This document shows, one piece after another, positions 52,182 to 61,875 of a DNA stretch of 64,000 nt. Positions within the stretch are counted from its first letter, which is position 1, and every line of letters begins with the position of its first letter. The stretch lies in NCBI GenBank assembly GCA_949289295.1, contig CASENM010000020.1, positions 58,005-122,004 of the forward strand. The letters are read 5' to 3'. A model generated the notes under the pieces. It worked only from the letters and a program-made list of their open reading frames with translations, made no database searches and was not told where the DNA came from. The position numbers were made by a program, and so were the translations under genes. This DNA is from an uncultured Bacteroides sp. (lineage in GTDB: Bacteria; Bacteroidota; Bacteroidia; Bacteroidales; Bacteroidaceae).

Positions 52182-53366
52182 TCAGCCTCCGGCAATCGAG
52201 CCCACCTTCTTCCGGATTGCCGCCATGTTCAACACAGAGACACCTGCAAAGAGCAGGACACCGGTCAGAATCGCCGGCCACATATCGCCGCCTTCCAACC
52301 GGGGGAACATACGCCCAAGCACTCCGAGATAGCTTTCGCGGACCAGCGACACGATGAACAGGCCCGACACCAGCACCAGTGCGTTCAGGCCGACCGTAAG
52401 CAGCTGATACGGACGTGACACCCTCGCCGGACTATATCCTATCAGCAGCAGATTCTCCAGCTTACGGGTGTTCTTCTGCAAAAGCAGATAAATGCTCAGC
52501 ATCAGGATATAGAACGACAAGATGCTGATTACCAGCCCTACAGCCAGCACAATGCCTACAACCGTCTTCAAGAACCAGGTGGTTTTCCCCGCATCCAGGC
52601 TGTCGCCTTCCGTCTCATACCCCTTCTCCTTCAGGAACTTGGCGATGCGGTCGTCAGCCGGATTGTTCACCTCCAGAATCAGGCGCGAAGGGCCGTCGTC
52701 CTGCCTGTCGCCATAGGCGGCGTTCGCCCAGTCCATAAACGCCTGCGGCACCAGAATCGTGTTCAGACGGTCGGAGAATCCGACAATACGGCCTTTCATC
52801 TGCTTCGTCTCCCCCCGGCCGCTCATGCGTATGTCCAGTTTCATCATGCCCATCACTCCCTCCGAAAGCTGGGGAAGGCTCCGGCTCTGCGCAAACCCGA
52901 AGTTATACAGATTCAGATAGTTCCGTGGAAGTACGATGGGGATTTCTTCCTGTCCGGGACGGAAAGTCCAGTCTTCCAGGTCCGTATCGACATAACGGTC
53001 AGGGACCGACTCGAAAAAGAGGGCGGTGGAAAGTTGCATTCCCTGCATTCCCATCCCTGCAGACACCTTGAAACGGGAGGCGGCAAACGCACCCACACTT
53101 TCCGCAAAAGGCTGTTCCTCCAGCTCGACCATTTCTGCTCTGCTGAACGCACTGCTGCGCCCCATCACCGAACCGAGCGTGCTCACACGCTTGCTCACAA
53201 TGAGATAATCCTCCTTCATGAAGCTGTCTCCCTGCGTAAACACGGGAAGCACATCCTTGTAGAACTGCACGCCCATCAGCACAATCACCATGCCGCAAAG
53301 GTTGGCCCACACAAATCCGGCCAGCTGGGCCACGCTGAGATGCTGCCTCAATAATTTCCAAATCAT
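52182..53366 (-). CDS. ABC transporter permease of the FtsX/MacB kind
   Basis: The 394-residue protein has one N-terminal membrane helix ('LAGFVWANLCGMVIVLMGVQFY'), about 220 periplasmic residues and three helices at the C-terminus ('FLKTVVGIVLAVGLVISILSFYILMLSIYLLL', 'LTVGLNALVLVSGLFIVSL', 'MWPAILTGVLLFAGVSVLN'), the 1+3 topology of FtsX/MacB-type permeases. These use ATP to move or release lipoproteins or to signal across the envelope. The ATPase gene lies 14 bases upstream, and a DUF4836 lipoprotein gene precedes both. Confidence 0.8.
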   Translation of the reverse strand: MIWKLLRQHLSVAQLAGFVWANLCGMVIVLMGVQFYKDVLPVFTQGDSFMKEDYLIVSKRVSTLGSVMGRSSAFSRAEMVELEEQPFAESVGAFAASRFKVSAGMGMQGMQLSTALFFESVPDRYVDTDLEDWTFRPGQEEIPIVLPRNYLNLYNFGFAQSRSLPQLSEGVMGMMKLDIRMSGRGETKQMKGRIVGFSDRLNTILVPQAFMDWANAAYGDRQDDGPSRLILEVNNPADDRIAKFLKEKGYETEGDSLDAGKTTWFLKTVVGIVLAVGLVISILSFYILMLSIYLLLQKNTRKLENLLLIGYSPARVSRPYQLLTVGLNALVLVSGLFIVSLVRESYLGVLGRMFPRLEGGDMWPAILTGVLLFAGVSVLNMAAIRKKVGSIAGG

Positions 53367-53380
53367 AAAGTCTGCGAGTT

Positions 53381-54031
53381 TTAAAGTTTCATCACCCGGT
53401 CATACTCCATCGGCAGATGCTTGCCGATAGACGTCACAATCACTCCCGCGCCCTGTTTCCGGATTTCCTCCTCAAGCAGACGGCTCATTATCCGTGCGTT
53501 CCCGTCGTCCAGATGGCTCACCGGCTCATCGAGCAGGATGAAGTCGAGCGGCTGGCAAAGCCCTCTGACAAAGGCCACCCGCTGCTGCTGTCCGAACGAC
53601 ATCTTCCCTACTTTCTGGTCCCACTTGTCGGCAATGCCCAGCTCCTCGAACCACTGCTTCACCTGTTTCTTCTCGCGGAAACCGGTCAGACGATTCTTTA
53701 TCTGCACGTTCTCCCAGGCAGTCAGCTCGTCAAAGAGACGCAACTCCTGAAACATCATGCCGAGCGAGCGTTTGCGTATGTCCACCCACTGGCGTGCCGG
53801 GAAGTTCCTGACGTTACTCCCGTCGAATGATATGATTCCCTGATAATCTTTACGGTAGCCGTAGACAAAGCTGCACAGCGACGATTTCCCCGTTCCCGAC
53901 GCGGCTTCTATCAGATAGGACTTCCCCTTCTGGAAAGCCACCTGGCGGTGCCACACGTCGGAAACGATGCCGTCTCGTCCGGCAAACACTTCCGGCAAAG
54001 TATGCTGCAGTTCGATTGTTTCCATAACCAT
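53381..54031 (-). CDS. ABC transporter ATP-binding protein
   Basis: The 216-residue protein has Walker A 'AASGTGKSSL' at about 43-52, Q-loop 'MMFQELRLFDEL', signature 'MSFGQQQR' in place of the usual LSGGQ form, and Walker B 'FILLDEP'. It is of the LolD/FtsE/MacB size class. Together with the permease at 52182 it would form an envelope ABC unit. The start may be either ATG 54031 or 54025. Confidence 0.88.
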   Translation of the reverse strand: MVMETIELQHTLPEVFAGRDGIVSDVWHRQVAFQKGKSYLIEAASGTGKSSLCSFVYGYRKDYQGIISFDGSNVRNFPARQWVDIRKRSLGMMFQELRLFDELTAWENVQIKNRLTGFREKKQVKQWFEELGIADKWDQKVGKMSFGQQQRVAFVRGLCQPLDFILLDEPVSHLDDGNARIMSRLLEEEIRKQGAGVIVTSIGKHLPMEYDRVMKL

Positions 54032-54046
54032 TGACGTTTTCTGTAA

Positions 54047-55570
54047 TCAGAAGCTGAGGAGCTGCTTGAGCGCATTCTCCTTGCTGTCTTTCATCACCCA
54101 TTCCATACGCATGCTTTTCCCGTCGGCCGACTCCAGGGTCAGATAATCCGACAGACGGGCAGCGGGTCCCATGAACGGCAGCCCCCGCATCATTCCGCTA
54201 CGGCCGGCCGCCTCACCCGCCGCATCGAGATTGACCGCCATGAAGAAACGCTTGCCCTTCACTTCCTTGCCCCACTTGTTGTCGCGCAAGGTCAGCCCCG
54301 ACACGCGGCTGTCTCTCAGCGAGAGGTCGTTGGTGAAATAGAAACGGCCGTCCCTCACGCCGAACCAGAAAGAAAGCGCACCTGTTCCGGAGCCGAGCAC
54401 AGAAGCGTCGGCCATACGGAACTCATATTCGTCCGCGCCCACGTTCATCAGCTTCATCGTGCCTCCCGTCAGAGCCAGAAGAGGCCTCAGCTCCTCGAAG
54501 GTCTGCAGGAACCGGCTGTCTGTCACGTCCGCACAGGCGATAAAGCCCGGGCTCGCCAGCGGGTCGGGCATCGCAAAAACCATGTCGCCCTGTATCGAAT
54601 GAAATATCCGCCGGAAATCAACGGGTATCATGGAATTTTCCAGCTGCTGGCGGACGGTAGGATTCTCACAGAGCAGGCTGTACACCTTCGCCCCGTCCAG
54701 ATTTCCGGCCATCCACAGTCCGGTATTGGCCGGGAAGAGGTCAAGATAACTTCCCTGCACCGGTCCGGTAGCCTCCAGCTGTCTGTCCATCAGCTCACCC
54801 ACCAGCTTGTCGGCCACCATCGCCTCTGCCTCCAGCACCGCCTTGCCTGCTTCAAAGTTTAGTGTGACAAACGATTTCACATCCTCCAGCCTCAAGTCGG
54901 CCGATACGCCCATCGTCAGCGGAGCCATATAGCCTCTCGGCAACAGGTCGAGCGAAAGTATGGCTGCCAGATCCTTCCCGCTGTCTTTCAGCTTCGCGAA
55001 ATCCGGACAGGCCGCAAAGCCTTCCCCTTCCTTCTGCCTCAGCCACATCGAAGCCCGGTGCTGCAGCCCTTCGGGATTCCTCCCGTCCGTTTCGGCCACC
55101 AGCAGAAAGGCCCCGTCCGTATAGGCTGCCAGTGCCTTTCCTCCGACCACCGTCCATACGCATCCGTCGCTCTCCACCGGTTCCGCACACAGCTGCTGCT
55201 TCTGCAGTTCCTCAAGCAGACGGTCCACCTTTCCGCTGTCGGACACGCGCGCCAGCACACCGGCCACGCTCCCCTGGGAAGAAGCGAACACATACACTTT
55301 GTCCTTCAGCTCAAGTCCGCTTTCCGAAGGGTCATCCACAATCCGGTCAATCAGTCCGCCGGCATCCGGCAGCTCTCCCTTCAGCGCATCAGCCACCGAC
55401 TGTGCGGCCTTGTCCTCCGCTCCGCTCTTGTCGAGCGTCTGCGCCAGATTCACGGCCATCACGGCCGAAGCGTCATCCGGCAGTGCGTCCACATACCTGC
55501 CCGAATCCGCACAGGAAGCCAGCAGCAACAGACAGCCGGCAATCCATAATGAAAAACAATTCCTGTTCAT
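54047..55570 (-). CDS. DUF4836 lipoprotein
   Basis: I start at 55570 ('MNRNCFSLWIAGCLLLLASCADSG'), which gives a clean lipoprotein signal; an ATG at 55579 adds three residues. The 507-residue mature protein is a two-domain, beta-rich DUF4836 protein ('YVDALPDDASAVMAVNLAQTLDKSG' at the start). These proteins are common in Bacteroidetes and of unknown function. It lies between rsmE and the ABC genes, spaced 16 to 19 bases on each side. Confidence 0.85.
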   Translation of the reverse strand: MNRNCFSLWIAGCLLLLASCADSGRYVDALPDDASAVMAVNLAQTLDKSGAEDKAAQSVADALKGELPDAGGLIDRIVDDPSESGLELKDKVYVFASSQGSVAGVLARVSDSGKVDRLLEELQKQQLCAEPVESDGCVWTVVGGKALAAYTDGAFLLVAETDGRNPEGLQHRASMWLRQKEGEGFAACPDFAKLKDSGKDLAAILSLDLLPRGYMAPLTMGVSADLRLEDVKSFVTLNFEAGKAVLEAEAMVADKLVGELMDRQLEATGPVQGSYLDLFPANTGLWMAGNLDGAKVYSLLCENPTVRQQLENSMIPVDFRRIFHSIQGDMVFAMPDPLASPGFIACADVTDSRFLQTFEELRPLLALTGGTMKLMNVGADEYEFRMADASVLGSGTGALSFWFGVRDGRFYFTNDLSLRDSRVSGLTLRDNKWGKEVKGKRFFMAVNLDAAGEAAGRSGMMRGLPFMGPAARLSDYLTLESADGKSMRMEWVMKDSKENALKQLLSF

Positions 55571-55589
55571 ATCCGTCATCTCCTGTTTC

Positions 55590-56291
55590 TTAAATACTGT
55601 GCGCCAGATTCATCAGATGTACCCCCACCAGAGCCGCCGTCTCCGTACGCAGGCGCGACCGCCCGAGACTGACAGCCCGGAATCCTTTCGATTCGGCAAG
55701 CGCCACTTCTTCCGGACTGAAGTCGCCTTCCGGACCAACCAGCACCAGCGCATCTTCGCCGGGGTCCATCAGCTCGCGCAACAAGGGCTTCTCCCCTTCA
55801 TGACAATGGCAGATGAACTTCTGTCCCGGCCAGTCACGCTCCATAAAACGCACGAAATCCGTCATCTCGTTCACCAACGGCTTGCGTGCCTTGAGCGACT
55901 GTTTCATGGCCGACACCACAATCTTCTCCACCCGCTCCGTCTTGATGACTTTCCGCTCCGAGAAGCGGCAGTTCAGGAAGCTCAACTCATCGAACCCGAT
56001 TTCCGTGGCCTTCTCCGCAAACCACTCCACCCGGTCCATGTTCTTCGTAGGGGCCATCGCCAGATGCAGATGTCCTTTCCATAGCGGCTCCTGCACAATT
56101 GTCTGTGTCACCTTCACCTGGCACCGCTTTCCGGTGGCCGCACTGATGACGGCCCGGCAGAACTGTCCTTTCCCGTCTGTAAGCGTGATTTCGTCCCCCA
56201 CGCCCAGACGCAGCACTCTCAGGCAGTGTCCGGCCTCCTCCTCGGGAAGGTCGGGACTGACCGATATATCCGGTGTATAGAATAAATGCAC
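55590..56291 (-). CDS. rsmE: 16S rRNA (uracil-1498-N3)-methyltransferase
   Basis: The 233-residue SPOUT-class methyltransferase starts 'MHLFYTPDISVSPDLPEEEAGHCLRVLRLGVGDEI' (PUA-like domain) and has the knot region 'ALVLVGPEGDFSPEEVALAESKGFRAVSLGRSRLRTETAAL', where SAM binds. It methylates U1498 in the decoding region of 16S rRNA. Confidence 0.95.
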   Translation of the reverse strand: MHLFYTPDISVSPDLPEEEAGHCLRVLRLGVGDEITLTDGKGQFCRAVISAATGKRCQVKVTQTIVQEPLWKGHLHLAMAPTKNMDRVEWFAEKATEIGFDELSFLNCRFSERKVIKTERVEKIVVSAMKQSLKARKPLVNEMTDFVRFMERDWPGQKFICHCHEGEKPLLRELMDPGEDALVLVGPEGDFSPEEVALAESKGFRAVSLGRSRLRTETAALVGVHLMNLAHSI

Positions 56292-56349
56292 TTGAGTAGT
56301 CTATAATTAAAAGGTTAATAATCAGAAAAATATCCGGACACAGGAAATC

Positions 56350-56922
56350 TCAGTCGTCCTCCCGGTCCTTCTCCCTCCGCTTGATCTCGTCCCTCAGCTC
56401 AGAAGCCCGCTCATAGTCTTCAGCTTTCACGGCATCATCCATCGCCTTCTGAAGCATGTCGATGCTGACACTGTTCACCGAAAGCGTGTACGTGGAGCCG
56501 TCGTCGGATATGTTCCGGAGCATCTCGCGGTTCAGCAGGTCTTCGCTCACCAGAATAGGGAAATTCATGTAGAACGACATGCAGATGGCATCCGTCGTAC
56601 GCGAATCCACCTTATATTCCGTCCCGTCGGGACAGACCACATAGAGCCATGAAGAATAGATGCCCTCCGTCACGTCATAAATCAACGCTTTCTTTATCTT
56701 CAGATTACCCTGCTTCAGCACGCTGCTCATCATTTCATGCGTCAGCGGGCGCGGAGTCTTATAGCGGATCCGTGCAATCTTGATGCAGTGCGCCTCATGG
56801 GCACCGATTATCAGAGCCAGCTTCCGTTTCGCCGGCCCTATCTCTTCCAACACAAGCGCGTATGCGTTTGAAGGGCGCAACACTGTCGACATGTCGAGCA
56901 CCCTCATTGTTATTTCGTTCAT
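56350..56922 (-). CDS. Bifunctional nuclease (BFN) family protein with UVR motif
   Basis: The 190-residue protein has a BFN/DUF151 domain (about 5-130: 'YALVLEEIGPAKRKLALIIGAHEAHCI', 'RPLTHEMMSSVL', 'YKVDSRTTDAICMSF') and a C-terminal UVR motif ('LQKAMDDAVKAEDYERASELRDEI'), a combination usual in Bacteroidetes. BFN proteins were named for DNase and RNase activities in a plant homologue; the bacterial role is unclear. It overlaps the transporter gene by four bases. Confidence 0.88.
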   Translation of the reverse strand: MNEITMRVLDMSTVLRPSNAYALVLEEIGPAKRKLALIIGAHEAHCIKIARIRYKTPRPLTHEMMSSVLKQGNLKIKKALIYDVTEGIYSSWLYVVCPDGTEYKVDSRTTDAICMSFYMNFPILVSEDLLNREMLRNISDDGSTYTLSVNSVSIDMLQKAMDDAVKAEDYERASELRDEIKRREKDREDD

Positions 56923-58199
56923 AAAACCTCCTTCTGATGCGATTTCTCGTGTTTATATTTGAATGCAAACGAAAAAGCTACCGCTACCACCAGGGCATAG
57001 GCCGCAAAAATGAACCACGCCTTGCTCCAACCGTCGACCTGGGGCAACGCCGAACCGAAGTCCACGAACCGGTTCACCACCCATTGCGCGCTCAGCGTGC
57101 CCACCGTAGCGCCGATGCCGTTGGTCATGATGACAAACAACCCCTGCGCGCTCGAACGGACCGACAGATCGGTTTCCTTGTCCACGAACAGCGAGCCTGA
57201 CACGTTGAAGAAATCGAACGCCACTCCATACACAATCATCGAAAGGACAAACATCCACACTCCGTCGCCGGGATTGCCCAGGCCGAACAGCGCGAAACGC
57301 AACACCCATGCCACCATCGCTATCAGCATGACACGCTTGATGCCGAACCGACCCAGAAAGAAAGGAATCAGCAGGATGCAGCACGTCTCACTGATTTGCG
57401 AAAGGGATATCAGCAGATTCGCATGCTGCACGCCGAACGTGTCCGCATATTCAGGCAGGGCGCTGAAACTGGTGATAAACGGATTGGCAAACCCGTTGGT
57501 TATCTGCAGCGAAACGCCCAACAACATCGAGAACACGAAGAAAACCGCCATCTTCCGGTTCTTGAAAAGCAGAAAGGCACGCAGGCCCAAAGCGTCTACC
57601 AGCGACTTCTGCTGCCGGCCATTCCGGCGGCTCACCGGACACTCCGGCAGCGTATTGGCATAAACGGCCAGCAGGATACCCCATGCCGCACACGCGAAAA
57701 ACTGCATGTGGTTCTGCTGGAAGCCCAGAAGGTCGACCAGCCACATGGAACAGATGAAACCGATTGTGCCGAACGTACGGATGGGAGGGAAAGCCTTGAT
57801 GGTTTCCAGTCCGGCCTTGTCGAGGGCGGTGTAGGCCACCGAATTGGACAAGGCCAATGTAGGCATGTAAAAGGCCACACTGACCGAATAGAAGGCAAAC
57901 AGCGGAGCGAACTCCACATGCCCTCCCATCGTCATGGCATAATAGCCGCCTCCCGCCATGAACATGGCTGCCAGCAGATGGCTCAGCCCCAGCAGCCTCT
58001 GGGCCGGTATCCAGCGGTCCGCCACAATACCGAGCACGGCCGGCATGAACAGAGACACCACACCCTGCATCGCATAAAACAGTCCGATGTATCCCCCCAG
58101 CCCTACCTTTGCCAGATAAGTGCCCATGGAAGTCAGATAAGCCCCCCACACGGCAAACTGCAGGAAGTTCATCACTATCAGTCTAATCTTCGTATTCAC
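56919..58199 (-). CDS. Nucleoside:proton symporter, NupG-like MFS transporter
   Basis: The 426-residue protein has 12 predicted helices and starts 'MNTKIRLIVMNFLQFAVWGAYLTSMGTYL', the mark of the NHS family (NupG/XapB). 'PAVLGIVADRWIPAQRLLG' is the MFS loop 2-3 motif. It would import nucleosides with protons through the inner membrane. It begins 22 bases after the SLBB gene and shares four bases with the next gene. Confidence 0.88.
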   Translation of the reverse strand: MNTKIRLIVMNFLQFAVWGAYLTSMGTYLAKVGLGGYIGLFYAMQGVVSLFMPAVLGIVADRWIPAQRLLGLSHLLAAMFMAGGGYYAMTMGGHVEFAPLFAFYSVSVAFYMPTLALSNSVAYTALDKAGLETIKAFPPIRTFGTIGFICSMWLVDLLGFQQNHMQFFACAAWGILLAVYANTLPECPVSRRNGRQQKSLVDALGLRAFLLFKNRKMAVFFVFSMLLGVSLQITNGFANPFITSFSALPEYADTFGVQHANLLISLSQISETCCILLIPFFLGRFGIKRVMLIAMVAWVLRFALFGLGNPGDGVWMFVLSMIVYGVAFDFFNVSGSLFVDKETDLSVRSSAQGLFVIMTNGIGATVGTLSAQWVVNRFVDFGSALPQVDGWSKAWFIFAAYALVVAVAFSFAFKYKHEKSHQKEVL

Positions 58200-58221
58200 G
58201 CTATCTTGTTTTCAGATTCTT

Positions 58222-60798
58222 CTAATTCTTCAGGATGGCTACGAGCGATGTAAGCATCGTGGCCAGTGAGGTGAACGATGTGGCGCCCGACATCAGTGTC
58301 GCGAAATTGATGTTCCGCTTCTTGCTCGGCACGACAATCTCGCAGCCCGGTTCGATCTGCTTTTTCCCGCTGCCTTTCACCTTGGCCACCTGACCGTTCA
58401 TGTAGATGATGAATTTCTGCTTTTTCTTCGCATTGTTCGAATATCCTCCGGCCTGGCTCAAGTAATAGTCGACTCCTTTCCCTTTTATGAACGACACCGT
58501 GTTCGGCAGCATCACCGCCCCGTTGATCTTCACCGTATTGTTGTATTCCGGCACCTGAATGACATCTCCGGCACGCAACACGATGTCCGCATCGCTTCCC
58601 GGATTGGCCAAAGCCTCTTCAAGATCGATGCCTACCGTAAACATGCTGTCCACTTTCAGGTCCAGCGTATTGACTTCATTGTCGCCGATTTCCTTGCGGA
58701 TCATCCGGATGACATCCTCCATCCGCTTCAGTTCTTCCTGATTGGCCACACGGAGCAGCTTCGCTCCACGCACGTACGCAAACATGTTCACTCCTCCGGC
58801 ACGGCTGATGACACTGCTCAGACGTTCGCTTTTCGTGTTGAGCGAATATTCCCCTTCGTAGAGCACCTCACCCTGCACGGACACATTCTTCTGCTCGCTG
58901 AAGCTCGGGCTGCGGCGCACGTACACCTGGTCGTACGGTGCGAGGATAAATCCCGGCTCTCCGTCAATCACAAAACCGTCTTTCAGGTGGAAAGTGAAGT
59001 TCTCGCCCACCTTGGCAGTCTCCTCCGTCCCTTTCGGGTCGTGTATGCGGCGCGAAATGTCCACCCTTACCGTCGACGCGGACTCCTTCAGACCACCGGC
59101 GGTAATCACCAGGTCTTCCAGACACATGTGGTCGGCATACGTATATTCTCCCGGCTGGTTCACTTCGCCGAAAATCTTCACCGTACCCAGATCCTTCAAA
59201 TCATGTATGCTCGGGATATACAGAATGTCGTTCTTCTGCAGCGCCAGGTCAGGACTGGTTCCGTCCAGAATCCCCTTGATGTCTACAGAAATCACCTCTT
59301 TCGTCATATTGTCACGTTCACGGTAGAGCACCGCCCTCGAAAGGAATGCGTCGCCCAGCAGTCCGTCAGCCTTTTCCACCAGCTGCCTTACCGTATTCAG
59401 CGAGCCGCTCAGTTCGAAGAAGCCCGGATGATAGACCGCGCCCCTCACCTCCAGCCGGTTGGAGAAACGGTCCAGGATAGGATCCACCGTCACCACGTCA
59501 CCGTCCATGGTCCGGAACGCGGAAAAATCGATTTCATCGACTGTGGCCACCGAATATTCACGGCCGTTCTTGCGCTGCACGCTCACCGACTTCTTGTAGG
59601 CATCGGCCATGAAGCCTCCCGCGTATTCCAGCAGGGTAGCCATAGTCTCGCCCTCTTTCATCTCATAATACATCGGGCGTTTCACCTTTCCCGTCACCTT
59701 CACCAGCTCGTCATAGGCAGGCACAATCACCACATCGCCGTCCTGCAGACGCACGTCATCCTGTATGCGGCCGTTCATGATGTAATCATATACATCGAGC
59801 GTGGCCGCCACCTTTCCCGCACGCGACACTTTCACGTTGCGCAAACTTCCGATATCGCTGACTCCCCCCGAAGCATAAAGTGCATGAAACACCGTGGAGA
59901 ACGAAGACAACACATACGAGCCCGGCGCTCTCACCTCGCCCATCACGTTCACCTGAATAGTACGGATATTGCCCAGCGTCACCTGGATATGGGTCTCCGC
60001 ATCGGCATAGATTTTCTTCAGCTCTCCCTTGAGCACCCTCCGGGCCTCATCCATCGTCATATTGTTCACGTACACCGGTCCCAGATCAGAAATGTTCACG
60101 TAGCCGTCCGGCGACACCTCTTCACGGATGGTCGTCTGGCTGGCCCCCCAGATGTCGACAATCACCTCGTCGCCCGGTCCCAGACAGTAGTTGGACGGTG
60201 TGGCCACATTGTTGTTCGGTTCAAAAGTCAGATTCTCGATATTGAAGATGTTCCGCCCGAACACCTGCTCTTCGGGATTCACCTCTTCTCCGGCGGCCGG
60301 CTCCTCACCGACACCGCTCAGCCTCATCTCCAGTTCCTGACGTTTCAGGCGCGACTCCTTCATCTCATCCGACATGAGGTACTGGTCGGAGCGCAGCGTC
60401 TGCCCGCCCTTTTCCGCTTCTTTCTTTTTCAGATATTTTTCCAGATTCTCGCTCTTCAGCAAATCGTTGTTGTCCGGCGTGTTCTCTTTCCTGTTCACCA
60501 CACGCTGGCGCGAATTGAGCGACCTGAGGCCCAGTCCCTCCTCAGACGATGCATTGAGTCCGCCGGTTCCGGTCTGTGTCTGCTGGTATGTCTCCTTCAG
60601 CCGGAGAATCTGTTCCTGCGTGGCCCCCTGCTGCAGAAGCTCAAGTGCGATAACCTTTTCGTCTTTTCCCTGCTGCAACCCCTGTTGCACATACTGCATC
60701 ACCTGACTGTCTGTCATTTGCGACTGCGCCTTCACGCCCGTCGCCCCACATGCGAGCAAACAGAACGCAAGTCCGATGAACTGTTTTCTCATGTTCAT
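58222..60798 (-). CDS. Polysaccharide export protein with repeated SLBB domains
   Basis: The 858-residue protein has a signal peptide ('QFIGLAFCLLACGATGVKAQ'), a polysaccharide export domain (about 200-290: 'NYCLGPGDEVIVDIWGASQTTIREEVSPDGYVNISDLGPVYV') and several SLBB domains ('VMGEVRAPGSYVLSSFSTVFHALYASGGV', 'VRGAVYHPGFFELSG', 'IFGEVNQPGEYTYAD', 'VQGEVLYEGEYSLNTK', 'INGAVMLPNTVSF'). A hydrophobic end follows ('FATLMSGATSFTSLATMLTSLVAIL'). Such Wza-like outer-membrane proteins form the exit channel for capsule or exopolysaccharide. No glycosyltransferase is seen in the window; a capsule cluster may lie to the right. Confidence 0.92.
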   Translation of the reverse strand: MNMRKQFIGLAFCLLACGATGVKAQSQMTDSQVMQYVQQGLQQGKDEKVIALELLQQGATQEQILRLKETYQQTQTGTGGLNASSEEGLGLRSLNSRQRVVNRKENTPDNNDLLKSENLEKYLKKKEAEKGGQTLRSDQYLMSDEMKESRLKRQELEMRLSGVGEEPAAGEEVNPEEQVFGRNIFNIENLTFEPNNNVATPSNYCLGPGDEVIVDIWGASQTTIREEVSPDGYVNISDLGPVYVNNMTMDEARRVLKGELKKIYADAETHIQVTLGNIRTIQVNVMGEVRAPGSYVLSSFSTVFHALYASGGVSDIGSLRNVKVSRAGKVAATLDVYDYIMNGRIQDDVRLQDGDVVIVPAYDELVKVTGKVKRPMYYEMKEGETMATLLEYAGGFMADAYKKSVSVQRKNGREYSVATVDEIDFSAFRTMDGDVVTVDPILDRFSNRLEVRGAVYHPGFFELSGSLNTVRQLVEKADGLLGDAFLSRAVLYRERDNMTKEVISVDIKGILDGTSPDLALQKNDILYIPSIHDLKDLGTVKIFGEVNQPGEYTYADHMCLEDLVITAGGLKESASTVRVDISRRIHDPKGTEETAKVGENFTFHLKDGFVIDGEPGFILAPYDQVYVRRSPSFSEQKNVSVQGEVLYEGEYSLNTKSERLSSVISRAGGVNMFAYVRGAKLLRVANQEELKRMEDVIRMIRKEIGDNEVNTLDLKVDSMFTVGIDLEEALANPGSDADIVLRAGDVIQVPEYNNTVKINGAVMLPNTVSFIKGKGVDYYLSQAGGYSNNAKKKQKFIIYMNGQVAKVKGSGKKQIEPGCEIVVPSKKRNINFATLMSGATSFTSLATMLTSLVAILKN

Positions 60799-60849
60799 TT
60801 CTAACGATTTACTTTAATAGATTCGTATTTTGTTCACACTAAATTGATG

Positions 60850-60857
60850 CAAAGATA
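60850..60857 (-). promoter_or_regulatory. Promoter -7 box (TATCTTTG) for the SLBB gene operon
   Basis: This exact TAnnTTTG match on the minus strand is 52 bases before the start at 60798. The genes down to 52182 may all depend on it, as gaps are short. Confidence 0.6.
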
Positions 60858-61211
60858 ATGTTTTTCAGCAAATAAAGAAAAAAAAGGGTTCCTGCCCAAC
60901 AAAATTTCACACCTGGCTGTCATGCGTCTCCACGCTTGAACCGAAATCTGAAATTTATTATCCTGATAATCAGTAATATCATAACGTGAATTTTATGTAT
61001 TGATACCGTAAAGTTCCCGTTATTTTTATTTTTCAAGAGGCAAAATAGTGTAAGAAGTACGATTCTTTTTCGATTTACCGAAAAAATGAAACACCGATAA
61101 GAAAGGTAGTTTTATATAAAGAAGCAGTATTCTTATTGCCATTGCAAAATATATTTCCAAGACTAACGAACAAATTACTTGGTAATTTATTATGTATTTG
61201 AATTCTTTCTG
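60858..61211. other. AT-rich intergenic region with left copy of a direct repeat
   Basis: No gene is seen. ttgataccgtaaagttccc at 61000-61018 recurs with one difference at 63828-63846, in the same orientation. A short motif attacttggtaa at 61185-61196 may supply the -33 element for the following toxin-antitoxin promoter. Confidence 0.5.
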
Positions 61212-61219
61212 TATCTTTG
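61212..61219 (+). promoter_or_regulatory. Promoter -7 box (TATCTTTG) for the AbiE operon
   Basis: It matches TAnnTTTG, with TTGG about 20 bases upstream (61189-61192) as a possible -33 element, and lies 34 bases before ATG 61253. Confidence 0.65.
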
Positions 61220-61252
61220 CATTTGAAAAATCATCAAAAATTCAAAGGTGAT

Positions 61253-61861
61253 ATGGCTAATGAAAATTCTATAGATAGTACTACTCTCAAGCAACGTATA
61301 GAAGCGATGCCTGAAGATTGCATCCTGTTTCGTTCAGACTTCCCTGAATATCATACAGAATTTGTTGGCAGTATTTTGACTAAATTGACAAATGAAGGTA
61401 CACTTGTTAAAATTGCACATGGAATATATACCAAGCCAAGAAAAAGTCGATTCGGTATTGTACTTCCTTCGGTCAATAAAATTGTACAGGCAATTGCAGT
61501 CCGAGATAATGCAAAGGTGTTACCATCAGGTATGACTGCATTGAATTCATTAGGACTATCGACTCAAGTACCAATGAATTATACATTTCTGACTACTGGA
61601 AGTGAAAGAACAATAATTATATCAAATAGGAAAGTAGTATTAAAACGAGGTGTCCCCAAAAACTTCTGTTATAGTACCCGTCTAATTTCACTACTTGTTC
61701 AAGCACTTAAGGCTCTGAAAAAGGAGAATATAAGAGAAGGTGAATTGAATATAATTCGACAATTGATATCAAAAGAAACAGATAAGGAGACTTTAATCAA
61801 AGATGTAGATATGATGCCTGCATGGATGAAACGAATTATAAAACCAATGCTAACCACTTAA
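61253..61861 (+). CDS. AbiEi-family antitoxin (DUF6088-type)
   Basis: I start at ATG 61253 ('MANENSIDSTTLKQRIEAMPEDCILFRSDFPEYHTEFVGSILTKL'), with a fair AAAGGTGAT ribosome site; an upstream TTG lies in the promoter. The 202-residue protein has an N-terminal winged helix ('LVKIAHGIYTKPRKSRFGIVLPS') that binds the operon's own promoter in this family and a C-terminal antitoxin domain. It precedes the AbiEii toxin gene by 14 bases. Type IV AbiE systems act in phage abortive infection and plasmid maintenance. Confidence 0.85.
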   Translation: MANENSIDSTTLKQRIEAMPEDCILFRSDFPEYHTEFVGSILTKLTNEGTLVKIAHGIYTKPRKSRFGIVLPSVNKIVQAIAVRDNAKVLPSGMTALNSLGLSTQVPMNYTFLTTGSERTIIISNRKVVLKRGVPKNFCYSTRLISLLVQALKALKKENIREGELNIIRQLISKETDKETLIKDVDMMPAWMKRIIKPMLTT

Positions 61862-61875
61862 AAGAAACTTAAATT

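Noticed and set aside
58987-60804. A 605-codon plus-strand frame
   Set aside because: It is antisense to the SLBB export gene; His/Arg-rich, no domain.
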